In this document: one piece after another, positions 37,923-47,500 of the stretch
Numbering within the stretch: position 1 is the first letter of the stretch
Layout: each line of letters begins with the position of its first letter
From: Ralstonia mannitolilytica
GTDB taxonomy: Bacteria; Pseudomonadota; Gammaproteobacteria; Burkholderiales; Burkholderiaceae
Direction of reading: 5' to 3'
Assembly (NCBI RefSeq): GCF_905397375.1
Contig: NZ_CAJPVG010000005.1
Location: 1-64,000 of the forward strand
DNA: 64,000 nucleotides
The notes under the pieces: model-generated
What the model was told of the DNA's origin: nothing
Databases searched by the model: none
What the model saw: only the letters and a program-made list of their open reading frames with translations
Position numbers and translations under genes: made by a program

Positions 37923-38417
37923 TTAACGGCACTCAGCCGGTGCGTACTTGCTGGCCAGACTGCCCTTCTGGACGTTAGTGACGCTTGTGGAATTGGCCGT
38001 TTGGCAAACCCACTTGATAGGATTGGTGGGCGGTGTGGTCGCGGACACAGCACTCGTGCCATCCAGCGGCGTCAAGATAACCACGTTAGCGCCCGAAGCA
38101 GCCACGTTGCTATTGTATGCGATGGAAATCGCGCCGGTATTCGAAGCAATAGAGATGCTGCTCACGTTTTTCATGCCGCTCGGCTGAGTATAGCCATTGG
38201 ACAGATCTCCCGTAGCATTGGCAGCATTGTCTGCCACGACTACCTTGGCCGCTGCAGCCAACGACAACCCTTCCGTCACACGCGCACGGATCGTGTAGTC
38301 CTGATAAGCCGGAATGGCGATAGCAGCCAAAATACCGACGATCGCGACCACGATCATCAGTTCGATCAGCGTGAAACCCTTCTGGACACGCTTGTTCAGA
38401 CGACGCATCGACTTCAT
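37923..38417 (-). CDS. pilA: Type IV major pilin-like PilA
   Basis: A 164-residue prepilin with leader [14 protein letters not shown] and mature start [20 protein letters not shown]. The mature protein has two cysteines near the end (KWVCQ and APAECR), forming the usual D-loop, and is rich in Ser/Thr/Asn. GGGGGA lies about ten bases before the ATG at 38417. A sigma-54-type promoter at 38466-38481 is correctly placed, which fits PilSR/RpoN control. This is the best candidate for the major subunit, an inference from promoter and typical size. Confidence 0.92.
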   Translation of the reverse strand: MKSMRRLNKRVQKGFTLIELMIVVAIVGILAAIAIPAYQDYTIRARVTEGLSLAAAAKVVVADNAANATGDLSNGYTQPSGMKNVSSISIASNTGAISIAYNSNVAASGANVVILTPLDGTSAVSATTPPTNPIKWVCQTANSTSVTNVQKGSLASKYAPAECR

Positions 38418-38465
38418 GAATTTTCCCCCGGAAAAATTTGGTTAAGGATGATGCGGGCCTATTAG

Positions 38466-38481
38466 AGCAGGGACTGTGCCA
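38466..38481 (-). promoter_or_regulatory. Sigma-54 promoter of pilA
   Basis: On the minus strand the sequence is TGGCAC-AGTCC-CTGCT, with GG and GC exactly ten bases apart as in -24/-12 promoters (consensus TGGCAC-N5-TTGCA). The expected transcript start is near 38456, about 40 bases before the pilA ATG. Confidence 0.75.
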
Positions 38482-38613
38482 AGCCGAATTCACGAATTTC
38501 GACTGGAAAACTGACGCTATTCCGGCGATTGCCGGCGCGTGGCGTGACATTTTTTGACACATCATGACGGGGATCGTCAATTTTTATGGGCGTCACACCA
38601 CATCTGCGGTGTC

Positions 38614-38645
38614 AGCCAAAAAGACAAGGCGCCCGCAGGCGCCTT
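38614..38645 (-). terminator. Terminator after the right-hand pilin gene
   Basis: AAGGCGCC (38626-38633) pairs with GGCGCCTT (38638-38645) around CGCA; the minus strand continues GTCTTTTT. It is 20 bases past the pilin stop. Confidence 0.82.
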
Positions 38646-38664
38646 CCACTGAGCCCCTAATGCG

Positions 38665-39189
38665 CTAGCGGCATTCGGCAGGCGCGTATCGAGCCTCGAG
38701 CGTTGGCGTGGCAGTCCGGGTGACGTTGAGCGGCATCTGCTTGCCCTTCGCCGAACACGCCCACATCACCAGCGTCGGAGGTGGTGCGCTGGCGCTCAGG
38801 TTGACGTACGTGGACGAAGCCGCGCCCGAATACGGCGTAAGGATCAACTGATTCGACCCCGCTTGGGCCACCGCTGATGAGAACTGGATCGTGATCTCGC
38901 CGTTCCCGCTATTCACTTGCATGCCGGAGACGTTCTTGCCAATAGGCAGCGAGGCCCATCCCAGCGATAGATCGCTCTGTGAGTTGGCGGCGTTCTCAAC
39001 CACCAAAGCCTTGGCTTGAACCGCGACAATCAATCCTTCAGTCACCCGCGACCGAATCGTATAGTCCTGATACGCCGGGATCGCAATCGCCGCGAGAATC
39101 CCCACGATCGCCACGACAATCATCAATTCGATCAAGGTAAAGCCGTCGTCAGACCGGCGCCTTGTTCCCTTGCAGTGCTTGAAGCCCAT
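38665..39189 (-). CDS. Type IV pilin PilA paralog
   Basis: A 174-residue prepilin. The leader [16 protein letters not shown] is followed by [25 protein letters not shown]. It has the same end as the neighbouring PilA (ARYAPAECR) with cysteines in MWACSAK and AECR, but a different middle. The ATG at 39189 follows GAGAGG. It has its own sigma-54-type promoter and its own terminator, so the two pilins are separate units and could be expressed alternately. Confidence 0.9.
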   Translation of the reverse strand: MGFKHCKGTRRRSDDGFTLIELMIVVAIVGILAAIAIPAYQDYTIRSRVTEGLIVAVQAKALVVENAANSQSDLSLGWASLPIGKNVSGMQVNSGNGEITIQFSSAVAQAGSNQLILTPYSGAASSTYVNLSASAPPPTLVMWACSAKGKQMPLNVTRTATPTLEARYAPAECR

Positions 39190-39228
39190 GACCTCTCCCA
39201 AAGGCATTTTGTTATCCGAACACCCCTG

Positions 39229-39244
39229 TGCACACACTATGCCA
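39229..39244 (-). promoter_or_regulatory. Sigma-54 promoter of the right-hand pilin gene
   Basis: On the minus strand: TGGCAT-AGTGT-GTGCA, with the invariant GG and GC ten bases apart. Expected transcript start near 39218, about 30 bases before the ATG at 39189. Confidence 0.7.
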
Positions 39245-39372
39245 ACGCGTACACCATACTTGGGAGGAAAGAACTGGCGCGCCTTGTTGAGAACTCGGGC
39301 CAAATCTGACGGTTGTTGGCAAGAGTTGCGACAAATCCCGTCATCACCTACTTTCGTGGGGAATTGTTTGAA

Positions 39373-40068
39373 CTAGGCCTGCCGTAACGCCCGCCGACTC
39401 AGCCACCACCCCACCAGCACCACCACCAACGCCCCAGCACAACCGACCACCACATCCGCATGCGGCACGGCACTCTCAAACCATGCTGCATCCACCGGAT
39501 CGGTCACGAGCATGTCGCCGGCCAGGTACCCCAGCAGCGCCGCCCCCAGCGTGACGATGACCGGAAACCGCGCCATCACGCCCACCAGCAGCGTGCTGCC
39601 AAAGACAATGAGCGGAATCGACAGGCCAAGCCCCAGCACCAGCAGCAGGAACGTCGTCCCCGGCGGACCCTTCTCCGCCGCGGCGGCCACGGCGACGACG
39701 TTGTCGAGCGACATAACAAAGTCGGCGATCAGGATGGTCTGGATGGCGGGCCACAGGCCGTCGCGCGGGTGCCGGTCAGCGGCTTCCTGCTCCGCCTCGG
39801 TCAGCAGCTTTACGCCGATGTAGACCAGCAACACGGCGCCAATCGTTTTCAGGTACGGCAGCGCGAGCAGCTTGACGGCCAGCACGGTCAATACGATGCG
39901 CAGCACGATGGCGCCGGCGCTTCCCCAGAAAATGGCCTGCTTCTGCTGGCGCTTGGGCAAATTGCGCGCGGCGAGCGCGATGACGACCGCGTTGTCGCCC
40001 GACAGCACGATGTTGGTCAGGATGATGGAGCCGAGGGCGAACCAGAATGCGCTGGAGGTGAGCGCCAT
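39373..40068 (-). CDS. TerC-family membrane protein (YjbE-type)
   Basis: A 231-residue membrane protein with seven hydrophobic segments. The two hallmark motifs are VLSGDNAVVIALA in helix 2 and DFVMSLDNVVAVAAA in the middle, each with acidic residues in the membrane. TerC-family members export manganese or load metal onto exported enzymes. An N-terminal PKRQQKQAIFWG loop is typical of YjbE-like proteins. It is alone between the pilin cluster and sucCD. The exact substrate is not readable. Confidence 0.87.
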   Translation of the reverse strand: MALTSSAFWFALGSIILTNIVLSGDNAVVIALAARNLPKRQQKQAIFWGSAGAIVLRIVLTVLAVKLLALPYLKTIGAVLLVYIGVKLLTEAEQEAADRHPRDGLWPAIQTILIADFVMSLDNVVAVAAAAEKGPPGTTFLLLVLGLGLSIPLIVFGSTLLVGVMARFPVIVTLGAALLGYLAGDMLVTDPVDAAWFESAVPHADVVVGCAGALVVVLVGWWLSRRALRQA

Positions 40069-40185
40069 AGTGTTCCCGGATTGTGCTTTGTTGATGGACG
40101 GGGACCTGCCTTGAGCCCGCTGCAGTTGAGCTTATACACATGTCGTGCCCGCTACGCACGGCGCGATGACGGTGCGGCGCACAAA

Positions 40186-40217
40186 CAAAAACGGGAGGCC
40201 AGGCCTCCCGTCTCCGT
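40186..40217 (-). terminator. Terminator after sucD
   Basis: ACGGGAGGCC (40191-40200) and GGCCTCCCGT (40202-40211) form a tight stem; the minus strand continues TTTTTGTTTG. It follows the sucD stop by 26 bases. Confidence 0.85.
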
Positions 40218-40237
40218 GTTACCGCAAACCTTGCCGA

Positions 40238-41119
40238 TTACAGCAGCGACTTCAGCAGTCGGCCCATTTCGGACGGGTTCTTGGTGGTCTTGATGCCGCA
40301 CTCTTCCATGATGTCGAGCTTGGCTTGCGCAGTGTCGGCACCGCCCGAGATCAGCGCGCCGGCGTGGCCCATGCGCTTGCCCGGAGGCGCGGTCACGCCA
40401 GCGATGAAGCCCACCACCGGCTTCTTCATGTTTTCCTTGATCCAGTAAGCCGCGTTGGCTTCGTCCGGACCACCGATCTCACCGATCATGACCACGGCGT
40501 CCGTTTCCGGATCGTCGTTGAACATCTTCATCACGTCGATGTGCTTCAGGCCGTTGATCGGGTCGCCGCCGATACCGACTGCCGACGATTGGCCCAGGCC
40601 CAGCGCGGTCAGCTGGCCCACGGCTTCGTACGTCAGCGTGCCCGAGCGCGACACCACACCGATGCGGCCCTTCTTGTGGATGTGACCCGGCATGATGCCG
40701 ATCTTGATTTCGTCCGGCGTGATCAGGCCAGGGCAGTTCGGGCCCAGCAGCAGCGTCTTGCTGCCAGCCTTACGCATCTTGTCCTTGACCATCATCATGT
40801 CGCGCACGGGGATGCCTTCCGTGATGCAGACCACGAGGTCCAACTCGGCTTCAACGGCTTCCCAGATGGCGTCAGCGGCGCCTGCGGGCGGCACGTAGAT
40901 CACCGACACGGTCGCGCCGGTCTGCGCCTTGGCGTCCTTGACGGTTGCGTAGATGGGAATGCCTTCGAAGTCTTCGCCGGCCTTCTTCGGGTTCACGCCG
41001 GCGACAAAGCAGTTCTTGCCGTTGGCGTAGTCGCGGCAGCCGCGCGTGTGGAACTGGCCGGTCTTGCCGGTGATCCCCTGGGTGATGACCTTGGTGTCTT
41101 TGTTGATCAGAATCGACAT
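40238..41119 (-). CDS. sucD: Succinyl-CoA synthetase, alpha subunit
   Basis: A 293-residue TCA-cycle subunit that binds CoA and carries the phosphohistidine. It shows [18 protein letters not shown] at the N-terminus, [10 protein letters not shown], and [12 protein letters not shown] with the histidine. AAGGATT lies before the ATG. It follows sucC by 91 bases in the usual sucC-sucD order. Confidence 0.96.
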   Translation of the reverse strand: MSILINKDTKVITQGITGKTGQFHTRGCRDYANGKNCFVAGVNPKKAGEDFEGIPIYATVKDAKAQTGATVSVIYVPPAGAADAIWEAVEAELDLVVCITEGIPVRDMMMVKDKMRKAGSKTLLLGPNCPGLITPDEIKIGIMPGHIHKKGRIGVVSRSGTLTYEAVGQLTALGLGQSSAVGIGGDPINGLKHIDVMKMFNDDPETDAVVMIGEIGGPDEANAAYWIKENMKKPVVGFIAGVTAPPGKRMGHAGALISGGADTAQAKLDIMEECGIKTTKNPSEMGRLLKSLL

Positions 41120-41210
41120 GCTGTAATCCTTTTATGCAGCGAGCCGCGCTGTCGTACTTTTCGTACTTGGGCGCCGCTCACGTTCGCGTAGGGTTCGTTC
41201 AGCGGGCGGC

Positions 41211-42377
41211 TTACTTGCCGGCGGCTGCGGCCACGACCTTCTGGGCGGCCTCTTCCATCGTGTCAGCGGCGATGATGGGCAGACCCGAGTCGGCCAGCAT
41301 CTTCTTGCCGAGGTCTTCGTTGGTGCCCTTCATGCGCACGACCAGCGGCACCGACAGCGACACAGCCTTCGACGCAGCGATCACGCCTTCGGCGATCACG
41401 TCGCAGCGCATGATGCCGCCGAAGATGTTCACCAGGATGGCCTTCAGGCCCGGGTTCTTCAGCATCAGCTTGAAGGCTTCGGTCACCTTCTCGGTGGTGG
41501 CACCGCCGCCCACGTCGAGGAAGTTGGCCGGCTCGCCGCCGAACAGCTTGATGGTGTCCATCGTGGCCATGGCCAGGCCGGCGCCGTTCACGAGGCAGCC
41601 GATGTTGCCGTCCAGCGAGATGTAGGCCAGGTCAAACTTCGAGGCCTCGATTTCGTTCGCGTCTTCTTCATCCAGGTCGCGGTAAGCCACGATTTCCGGG
41701 TGGCGGAACAGCGCGTTCGAATCGAAATTGAACTTGGCGTCCAGCGCGATGACCTTGCCTTCGCCGGTCAGGATCAGCGGGTTGATTTCCGCCAGCGACG
41801 CGTCGGTTTCCCAGAATGCCTTGTACAGGCCTTGCAGCGCCTGGCGCGCTTGCGGGATCGAGGCGTCAGGAATGCCGATCTTCTTGGCAATGTCGTCCGC
41901 ATCGGCGTCCTGCAGGCCGGCTTGCGGGTCGATGATCAGCGTGTGGATCTTCTCCGGCGTGTGGGCAGCGACCTCTTCGATGTCCATGCCGCCTTCGCTC
42001 GAGGCCATCAGGGCGACCTTCTGCGACACACGGTCCACCACCAGCGACACGTACAGTTCCTTCTTGATGTCAGCGCCCTCTTCGATCAGCAGGCGGTTGA
42101 CCTTCTTGCCTTCCGGGCCGGTCTGGTGCGTCACCAGCTGCATGCCGAGGATGTTGGTGGCGTATTCCTTGACTTGGTCGATGCTCTTGGCAACCTTCAC
42201 GCCGCCGCCCTTGCCACGGCCGCCCGCATGAATCTGCGCCTTCACGACCCACACCGGGCCGCCCAGATCTTCAGCGGCCTTCAGAGCCTCGGCCACCGAG
42301 AAGGCCGGAATGCCGCGCGGAACCGGCACATTGTATTTGCGCAGGATTTCCTTGCCTTGGTACTCATGGATATTCAT
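41211..42377 (-). CDS. sucC: Succinyl-CoA synthetase, ADP-forming beta subunit
   Basis: A 388-residue ATP-grasp subunit. It begins [20 protein letters not shown] and shows [32 protein letters not shown], and [23 protein letters not shown] split by family blocks. It binds nucleotide and succinate, and forms the enzyme with SucD encoded directly downstream. Full length. Confidence 0.96.
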   Translation of the reverse strand: MNIHEYQGKEILRKYNVPVPRGIPAFSVAEALKAAEDLGGPVWVVKAQIHAGGRGKGGGVKVAKSIDQVKEYATNILGMQLVTHQTGPEGKKVNRLLIEEGADIKKELYVSLVVDRVSQKVALMASSEGGMDIEEVAAHTPEKIHTLIIDPQAGLQDADADDIAKKIGIPDASIPQARQALQGLYKAFWETDASLAEINPLILTGEGKVIALDAKFNFDSNALFRHPEIVAYRDLDEEDANEIEASKFDLAYISLDGNIGCLVNGAGLAMATMDTIKLFGGEPANFLDVGGGATTEKVTEAFKLMLKNPGLKAILVNIFGGIMRCDVIAEGVIAASKAVSLSVPLVVRMKGTNEDLGKKMLADSGLPIIAADTMEEAAQKVVAAAAGK

Positions 42378-42443
42378 GCGTGTTTCCTTTGCTAGGCTGG
42401 ATGAGTGTGATGAATGTTGAAAACGCGAGCGGTGCGGGCTTTG

Positions 42444-43070
42444 TCAGGACGACGGCTCCGACGACGGCTCGGTGACTGGCGGTAGGATCTTGGCTTCGGG
42501 CTGGTAGGCGAACCAGCGCGGATAATGCTTGCGGACCACCTCGCCCTCGAAATGCAGGGCATGGCAGCCGTGAAGTTGGTATGGCGGCGTTTCACCGGGC
42601 TCGATGGGCCGATGGTCGTTGGAATTGTCGCGCACCGGAAAGACATCGCCCGCAAACGCCTGGATGGCGGCAGTCGGCAGCACGCCGCACAGCTCGGTCA
42701 GATGCGTACAGCCCGCCACGCCACCCAGTCTCTCACGCGCGGCCTTTCGGAAACCCTTCATCAGGTTCAGGCCGATGAGCTTGCGATAGGCCGGGCCGAT
42801 CGTGTCGCAGTGTGTGGGATACGGCACCCAGTCGGAGCACGCTTCGGCATCCACCACGTTCATGCGGGTATCGATGGTCACGCGCAGCCACAGGTCGTGC
42901 AAAGGCTCGCCTTGAGGACGGATGCCTCCGCTGGCCAGCGGGATGTCGCGCGGTTTGGTGTCGGTCAGGCGCGCCTCGATGTCCCACAGGCCGTCTTCCC
43001 GCAAATAGGCCTCCACCGTGATGGCACGGCGGTGGCGCATGACGCGCGGGACGGGGGCAGACAGAGGCAT
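42444..43070 (-). CDS. DUF2889 family protein
   Basis: A 208-residue protein of a family known only as DUF2889. The opening MPLSAPVPRVMRHRRAITVEAYLREDGLWDIEARLTD (in pieces) is conserved. It contains IDTRMNVVDAEACSDWVPYPTHC and a CTHLTELCGVLPTAAIQ block whose Cys and His residues could bind a metal. The ATG at 43070 gives the family-typical start; an in-frame ATG at 43127 adds 19 residues. No ribosome site distinguishes them. Function unknown. Confidence 0.8.
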   Translation of the reverse strand: MPLSAPVPRVMRHRRAITVEAYLREDGLWDIEARLTDTKPRDIPLASGGIRPQGEPLHDLWLRVTIDTRMNVVDAEACSDWVPYPTHCDTIGPAYRKLIGLNLMKGFRKAARERLGGVAGCTHLTELCGVLPTAAIQAFAGDVFPVRDNSNDHRPIEPGETPPYQLHGCHALHFEGEVVRKHYPRWFAYQPEAKILPPVTEPSSEPSS

Positions 43071-43358
43071 GGACCAGACAGACCGATAGGACCGATGGAG
43101 CAGGCGCGCGCGGATCTCGCGCATCACCCACGGGACGTGGACGGCAGCGCATCAGCCGCCATACACGAACACAACCCGCCCTGCCACCGGAGTAGAGGGC
43201 GGTATCGAAGCCCGGGATTTTAACACGTCGTCACGACCGGACTGGACCGCGTGCTGCAATGCAATGCCAGAAGCGTTGCAACAACCCGCCGCGGACGCCC
43301 CCCCTGCTTGATGGCGCGGCCAGATTGTCCGGCCGGATTGTTGCACGATCAGCGACGT

Positions 43359-43838
43359 TCAGGACGAATCGTCACCGTCGTCTAGCAATTCGTCTGCGCC
43401 GGCGATGATGCGTGACACCACCGACCGGGAAAACCCGCGCGCCACCATGTAGCGCACCTGTTTTGCCCGTTCGGCCGGATCGCCAGGCGGCCGGCCGAAG
43501 CGCTTCTCCCACAGCGCCCTGGCCCGTTCGGCCTCGGTACTCTGCAGTTGCGCTTTCACTTCACCGAGCGTCTCATCGCCGAGTTGGTGTGTTTTCAGTT
43601 CCTGCATCAGCCGCGCTGTTCCATAACGGCCAGCGCGGCGGTGCACCAGGCTCTCGGCGAAGCGTGTGTTGGACAGCCAGTTTTCGCCTTCCAGCCAATC
43701 CAGCAGCGCATCCACTTCTTCGGCGGTTTCCGCATGGGGCGCCAGCTTGCGGCGCAGTTCGGCCCGGCTGTGCTCCCGCCGGGAGAGGTAGCCCAGCGCA
43801 CGCGCCTTCAGCGACAGGGGTTGACGCGGCAACGGCAT
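43359..43838 (-). CDS. recX: Regulatory protein RecX
   Basis: A 159-residue inhibitor and modulator of RecA filaments. It is made of three-helix repeats: LKARALGYLSRREHSRAELRRKL, then DALLDWLEGENWLSNTRFAESLVHRRAGRYG, and a C-terminal AERARALWEKRFG with YMVARGFSRSVVSRII. The start at 43838 follows the recA terminator; an in-frame ORF extends 90 bases upstream through that stem and is unlikely. It lies 95 bases downstream of recA, so expression probably comes from readthrough. Confidence 0.92.
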   Translation of the reverse strand: MPLPRQPLSLKARALGYLSRREHSRAELRRKLAPHAETAEEVDALLDWLEGENWLSNTRFAESLVHRRAGRYGTARLMQELKTHQLGDETLGEVKAQLQSTEAERARALWEKRFGRPPGDPAERAKQVRYMVARGFSRSVVSRIIAGADELLDDGDDSS

Positions 43839-43850
43839 CGGTTTCACGCC

Positions 43851-43887
43851 CAAAGAAAAACGCCCACCGTTGGGGGACGGCAGGCGT
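43851..43887 (-). terminator. Attenuating terminator between recA and recX
   Basis: ACGCCCACCGT (43860-43870) pairs imperfectly with ACGGCAGGCGT (43877-43887); the minus strand continues TTTTTCTTTG. In E. coli a similar stem keeps recX well below recA. Confidence 0.7.
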
Positions 43888-43933
43888 GTCAAATCTCGAT
43901 AGGACCGCCGATCTGCGCCGACGGCCAACCCAA

Positions 43934-44992
43934 TTACTCTTCCTCGACTTCCTCGGCCACCGCGACGGCGCCCATCGGCGTCACGCCCAGATGCTCACGA
44001 ACCTTGTTTTCGATCTCGCGGGCCAGATCCGGGTTCTCGCGCAGGTATTCGCGGCAGTTGTCGCGGCCCTGGCCGATGCGCTCGCCGTTGTAGCTGTACC
44101 AGGCGCCGGACTTCTCCACCACCTTGGCTTCCACGCCGAGGTCGATGATTTCGCCCTCGCGCGACACGCCCTGCCCGTAGAGGATGTCGAAGATGGCCTC
44201 GCGGAACGGCGGCGCCACCTTGTTCTTGACGACCTTGACCTTCGTTTCGTTGCCGACCACCTCGTCGCCCTTCTTGATCGAGCCGATGCGGCGGATATCC
44301 AGGCGCACGGAGGCGTAGAACTTGAGCGCGTTACCGCCCGTGGTGGTTTCAGGCGAGCCGAACATCACGCCGATCTTCATGCGGATCTGGTTGATGAAGA
44401 TCACCATGCAGTTGGTGCGCTTGATGGTGCCGGTCAGCTTGCGCAGCGCCTGGCTCATCAGGCGGGCCTGCAGGCCGGGCAGCGCGTCGCCCATTTCGCC
44501 TTCGATTTCCGCCTTCGGCACCAGGGCAGCCACCGAGTCGATGATGATCAGGTCGACCGAGCCCGAGCGCACCAGCGCGTCGGCGATTTCCAGGGCCTGT
44601 TCGCCCGTGTCCGGCTGGGAGATCAGCAGGTCCGGCACGCTCACGCCGATCTTGTCGGCGTAAGTCACGTCAAGCGCATGTTCGGCGTCGATGAACGCGC
44701 AGGTGCCGCCGAGCTTCTGCATCTCGGCCACCACCTGCAGGGTCAGCGTGGTCTTGCCGGACGATTCCGGGCCGTAGATTTCGATCACGCGGCCGCGCGG
44801 CAGGCCGCCGACGCCCAGCGCGACGTCCAGCCCCAGCGACCCGGTGGACACCACCTGGACCGGCTCCACTTCGGCATCGCCCATCTTCATGATCGAGCCC
44901 TTGCCGAACTGCTTTTCGATCTGCGCGAGCGCGGCAGCCAGCGCCTTCTGCTTTTCTGCGCTCATCGTGGCCGCCTTCTTGCCGTCTTCCAT
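43934..44992 (-). CDS. recA: Recombinase A
   Basis: A 352-residue RecA, the strand-exchange protein and SOS coprotease. Walker A is GPESSGKTT, followed by [22 protein letters not shown] and the L2 region with [13 protein letters not shown]. The acidic tail ends AVAEEVEEE. The start at MEDGKKAAT (44992) is chosen since upstream residues are not RecA-like. The promoter 140 bases upstream overlaps a LexA box. Confidence 0.97.
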   Translation of the reverse strand: MEDGKKAATMSAEKQKALAAALAQIEKQFGKGSIMKMGDAEVEPVQVVSTGSLGLDVALGVGGLPRGRVIEIYGPESSGKTTLTLQVVAEMQKLGGTCAFIDAEHALDVTYADKIGVSVPDLLISQPDTGEQALEIADALVRSGSVDLIIIDSVAALVPKAEIEGEMGDALPGLQARLMSQALRKLTGTIKRTNCMVIFINQIRMKIGVMFGSPETTTGGNALKFYASVRLDIRRIGSIKKGDEVVGNETKVKVVKNKVAPPFREAIFDILYGQGVSREGEIIDLGVEAKVVEKSGAWYSYNGERIGQGRDNCREYLRENPDLAREIENKVREHLGVTPMGAVAVAEEVEEE

Positions 44993-45132
44993 GGTCGTCC
45001 TTCGTGCAAATTGGTGTATAAATGGGCCGCGAGGCTTGTGATTCCAGCGGTTGTCTGCAACAGCGGGCCGCAAAACGCAGCCGACTTCATGACTCTAGCG
45101 CCGCCAAGACTACAGCACGGCGAATTCGGGAT

Positions 45133-45161
45133 ACTGTATAAAAAACCAGTGGTTTTGACAA
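45133..45161 (-). promoter_or_regulatory. recA promoter with overlapping LexA (SOS) box
   Basis: Minus strand: -35 TTGTCA (45156-45161), 17-base spacer, -10 TACAGT (45133-45138). Across the spacer and -10 lies CTGGTTTTTTATACAG (45134-45149), a CTG-N10-CAG LexA box. LexA bound there would block RNA polymerase. Confidence 0.85.
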
Positions 45162-45249
45162 GTCTCCCGACGTTCGTGTCGCGCAAAAACCATGTGGCGG
45201 GCGGCATGGGCGAACAGACACGTCGCCCGAGCATCGCGGGGAGACACGC

Positions 45250-45957
45250 ATGCGCATCCTGATTGCCGAAGACGACGCCACGCTGGCCGACGGGCTCACC
45301 CGTTCGCTGCGCCAGGCGGGCTATGCCGTCGACCGCGCCGCCGATGGCGCCGCCGCCGATGCGGCGCTGTCCGCCCAGACGGCCCAGACCTATGATCTGC
45401 TGATCCTCGACGTGGGCCTGCCGCGCCTGTCGGGGCTGGAGGTGCTCAAGCGCCTGCGCTCGCGCGGAGCGATGCTGCCGGTGCTGATCCTGACGGCCGC
45501 CGACAGCGTCGAGGAACGCGTCAAGGGCCTGGACCTGGGCGCCGACGATTACATGGCCAAACCCTTCGCCCTATCCGAACTGGAAGCGCGCGTGCGGGCA
45601 CTGGTGCGGCGCGGCACGGGCGGCGGCGCCACCCTCGTGCGGCATGGACCGCTGGCGTTTGACCAGGTCGGGCGCATTGCCTACATCCATGACCAGGTGG
45701 TGGAGCTGTCGGCGCGTGAGATCGGGCTGCTGGAAATCCTGCTCGCGCGCGTGGGGCGTCTGGTGTCGAAGGAACAACTCGTCGACCACCTGTGCGGCTG
45801 GGGCGAGGAAGTCAGCAACAACGCCATCGAGGTGTATATCCACCGGCTGCGCAAGAAGATCGAGGTGGAGGGCGTGCGCATCGCCACCGTGCGCGGGCTG
45901 GGCTATTGCCTCGAGCGCATGGCCAGCCCCACCACCACGGCCGCCGCCCATGGCTGA
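45250..45957 (+). CDS. OmpR/PhoB-family response regulator, TctD-like
   Basis: A 235-residue two-component regulator. The receiver domain (1-118) has the acidic pocket EDD at 7-9, phospho-acceptor D54 in LILDVGLPR and K near LGADDYMAKPF. The winged-helix DNA-binding domain (about 135-225) has LSAREIGLLEILLARVGRLV and NAIEVYIHRLRKKIE. It overlaps the downstream kinase gene by eight bases. Divergent from recA; targets unknown, but TctD relatives control tricarboxylate transport. Confidence 0.92.
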   Translation: MRILIAEDDATLADGLTRSLRQAGYAVDRAADGAAADAALSAQTAQTYDLLILDVGLPRLSGLEVLKRLRSRGAMLPVLILTAADSVEERVKGLDLGADDYMAKPFALSELEARVRALVRRGTGGGATLVRHGPLAFDQVGRIAYIHDQVVELSAREIGLLEILLARVGRLVSKEQLVDHLCGWGEEVSNNAIEVYIHRLRKKIEVEGVRIATVRGLGYCLERMASPTTTAAAHG

Positions 45958-47500
45958 CCGCCTGGCCTGGCCGTGGCGCCGCTACCGCTCACCGCGCGCC
46001 CCGCAGGCCAGCGCCAGGCCCGAGGCTGACGACCGCGACCTCGCCGACACCCTCCCCCACCTCGAAGACGACGCCACGCGCCCGGTCGCCCGATCGCTGT
46101 TCGGCGAAATTCTGGACTGGATGCTCGCGCCGCTGCTGCTGCTCTGGCCGATGAGCATTGCGGTGACGTACCTGGTGGCCAAGTCCATCGCCAACGCGCC
46201 GTACGACCGCGCCCTGGAATCGAGCGCCATCGTGCTCAGCCAGCAATTGCGCGAGGTCAACGGGCGCATCACGCTGCAGTTGCCGATTTCGGCACGCGAG
46301 ATCCTGCGGGCCGACGAGACCGACAACATCTACTACCAGGTGCTCGGCACGAACGGCGAATTCGTCTCCGGCGACCGCGACCTGCCGCTGCCGCCCGAAG
46401 AGGACGCCAGCGCCGGAGGCCTCGTGCAACTGCGCGACGACCGCGTGCACGGAGCGGACATCCGCGTCGCCTATACGTATGTGCAGAAGCCGGGCGGCAA
46501 GCCCGCGCTGGTGCAGGTGGCCGAGACGCTCGACAAGCGCGCGCAGCTGGCCAACGAGATCATCAAGGGCGTGATCCTGCCGCAGTTCGTGATCCTGCCG
46601 CTGGCGGTGGTGCTGGTGTGGTTCGGGCTCACGCGCGGGCTGGCGCCGCTCAACGCGATTCAGGAGCGCATCCGCGCGCGCAACCCCGGCGACACGAGCC
46701 CGATCGACGAAGGCGCCGCGCCGCAGGAACTCACGCCGCTGGTGGCCTCGTTCAACGAGCTGCTGGGGCGGCTTGAGCAATCGGTGCAGACACAGAAGCG
46801 CTTCATTGCCGATGCCGCCCACCAGATGAAGACGCCGCTGGCCGGGCTGCGCATGCAGGCCGAGCTGGCACAACGCGAGCAATCGCCCGACGAGCTGCGC
46901 CGCACGCTCGCGTACATCGCCGACAGCTCGGACCGCACCGCCCACCTCGTCAAGCAGCTGCTTTCGCTGGCGCGCATGGAGAACATGGGCGCGACCGACG
47001 GCCTGGTGCCGCTCGACATCTGCGCGCTGTCGCGCCAGGTGGTGGCCGACTGGCTGCCCAAGGCGTGGGCCAAGCGCATCGACCTCGGCTACGAGGAGCC
47101 CGGGCCGCCGGTCATGACCCCGGGCAACGCCACCATGCTCGCCGAGATGCTCAACAACCTGCTCGACAACGCGATCCGCTACACACCCGACGGCGGCCGC
47201 GTGACGGTGCGCGTCACCACCGCGCCGTTCGAGCCGTTCGTCTTCATCGACGTGGACGACACGGGCCCGGGCATCCCGGTGGCCGAGCGCGAACGCGTGA
47301 TGCAGCGCTTCTATCGCATCCTGGGCACGCAGGCCGAAGGCAGCGGCCTGGGTCTGGCCATCGTGCGCGAGATCGTCCAGCAGCACGGCGGCGACATCGA
47401 GGTGCTGGACAACGTCTATCAGAGCGCGCCACGGCTGGCGGGCGCGCGCTTTCGCATCACGCTGCATCGCTGCGCGCCGGGCGAGGAGCCCGCCGCATGA
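45950..47500 (+). CDS. Sensor histidine kinase, TctE-like (2CSK_N sensor)
   Basis: A 516-residue membrane kinase. A Pro/Arg-rich cytoplasmic N-terminus of about 55 residues precedes TM1 (LAPLLLLWPMSIAVTYLVAKS), a periplasmic sensor of about 140 residues of 2CSK_N type, and TM2 (FVILPLAVVLVWFGLTRGL). Then come a HAMP-like linker, the H-box with H291 (FIADAAHQMKTPLAG), N-box LNNLLDNAIRYTPDGG, G1 DDTGPGIP and G2 GSGLGLAIV. It overlaps the regulator upstream and the DUF4212 gene downstream (ATGA), forming a three-gene unit. The ligand is probably a carboxylate; that is inference. Confidence 0.92.
   Translation: MADRLAWPWRRYRSPRAPQASARPEADDRDLADTLPHLEDDATRPVARSLFGEILDWMLAPLLLLWPMSIAVTYLVAKSIANAPYDRALESSAIVLSQQLREVNGRITLQLPISAREILRADETDNIYYQVLGTNGEFVSGDRDLPLPPEEDASAGGLVQLRDDRVHGADIRVAYTYVQKPGGKPALVQVAETLDKRAQLANEIIKGVILPQFVILPLAVVLVWFGLTRGLAPLNAIQERIRARNPGDTSPIDEGAAPQELTPLVASFNELLGRLEQSVQTQKRFIADAAHQMKTPLAGLRMQAELAQREQSPDELRRTLAYIADSSDRTAHLVKQLLSLARMENMGATDGLVPLDICALSRQVVADWLPKAWAKRIDLGYEEPGPPVMTPGNATMLAEMLNNLLDNAIRYTPDGGRVTVRVTTAPFEPFVFIDVDDTGPGIPVAERERVMQRFYRILGTQAEGSGLGLAIVREIVQQHGGDIEVLDNVYQSAPRLAGARFRITLHRCAPGEEPAA

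Noticed and set aside
40069..40190. Manganese (yybP-ykoY) riboswitch before the TerC gene
   Set aside because: TerC-family genes often have one, but I could not find the paired helices or the conserved loop core here.
43839..43928. Longer RecX start
   Set aside because: The added codons lie in the recA terminator stem and do not look like RecX.
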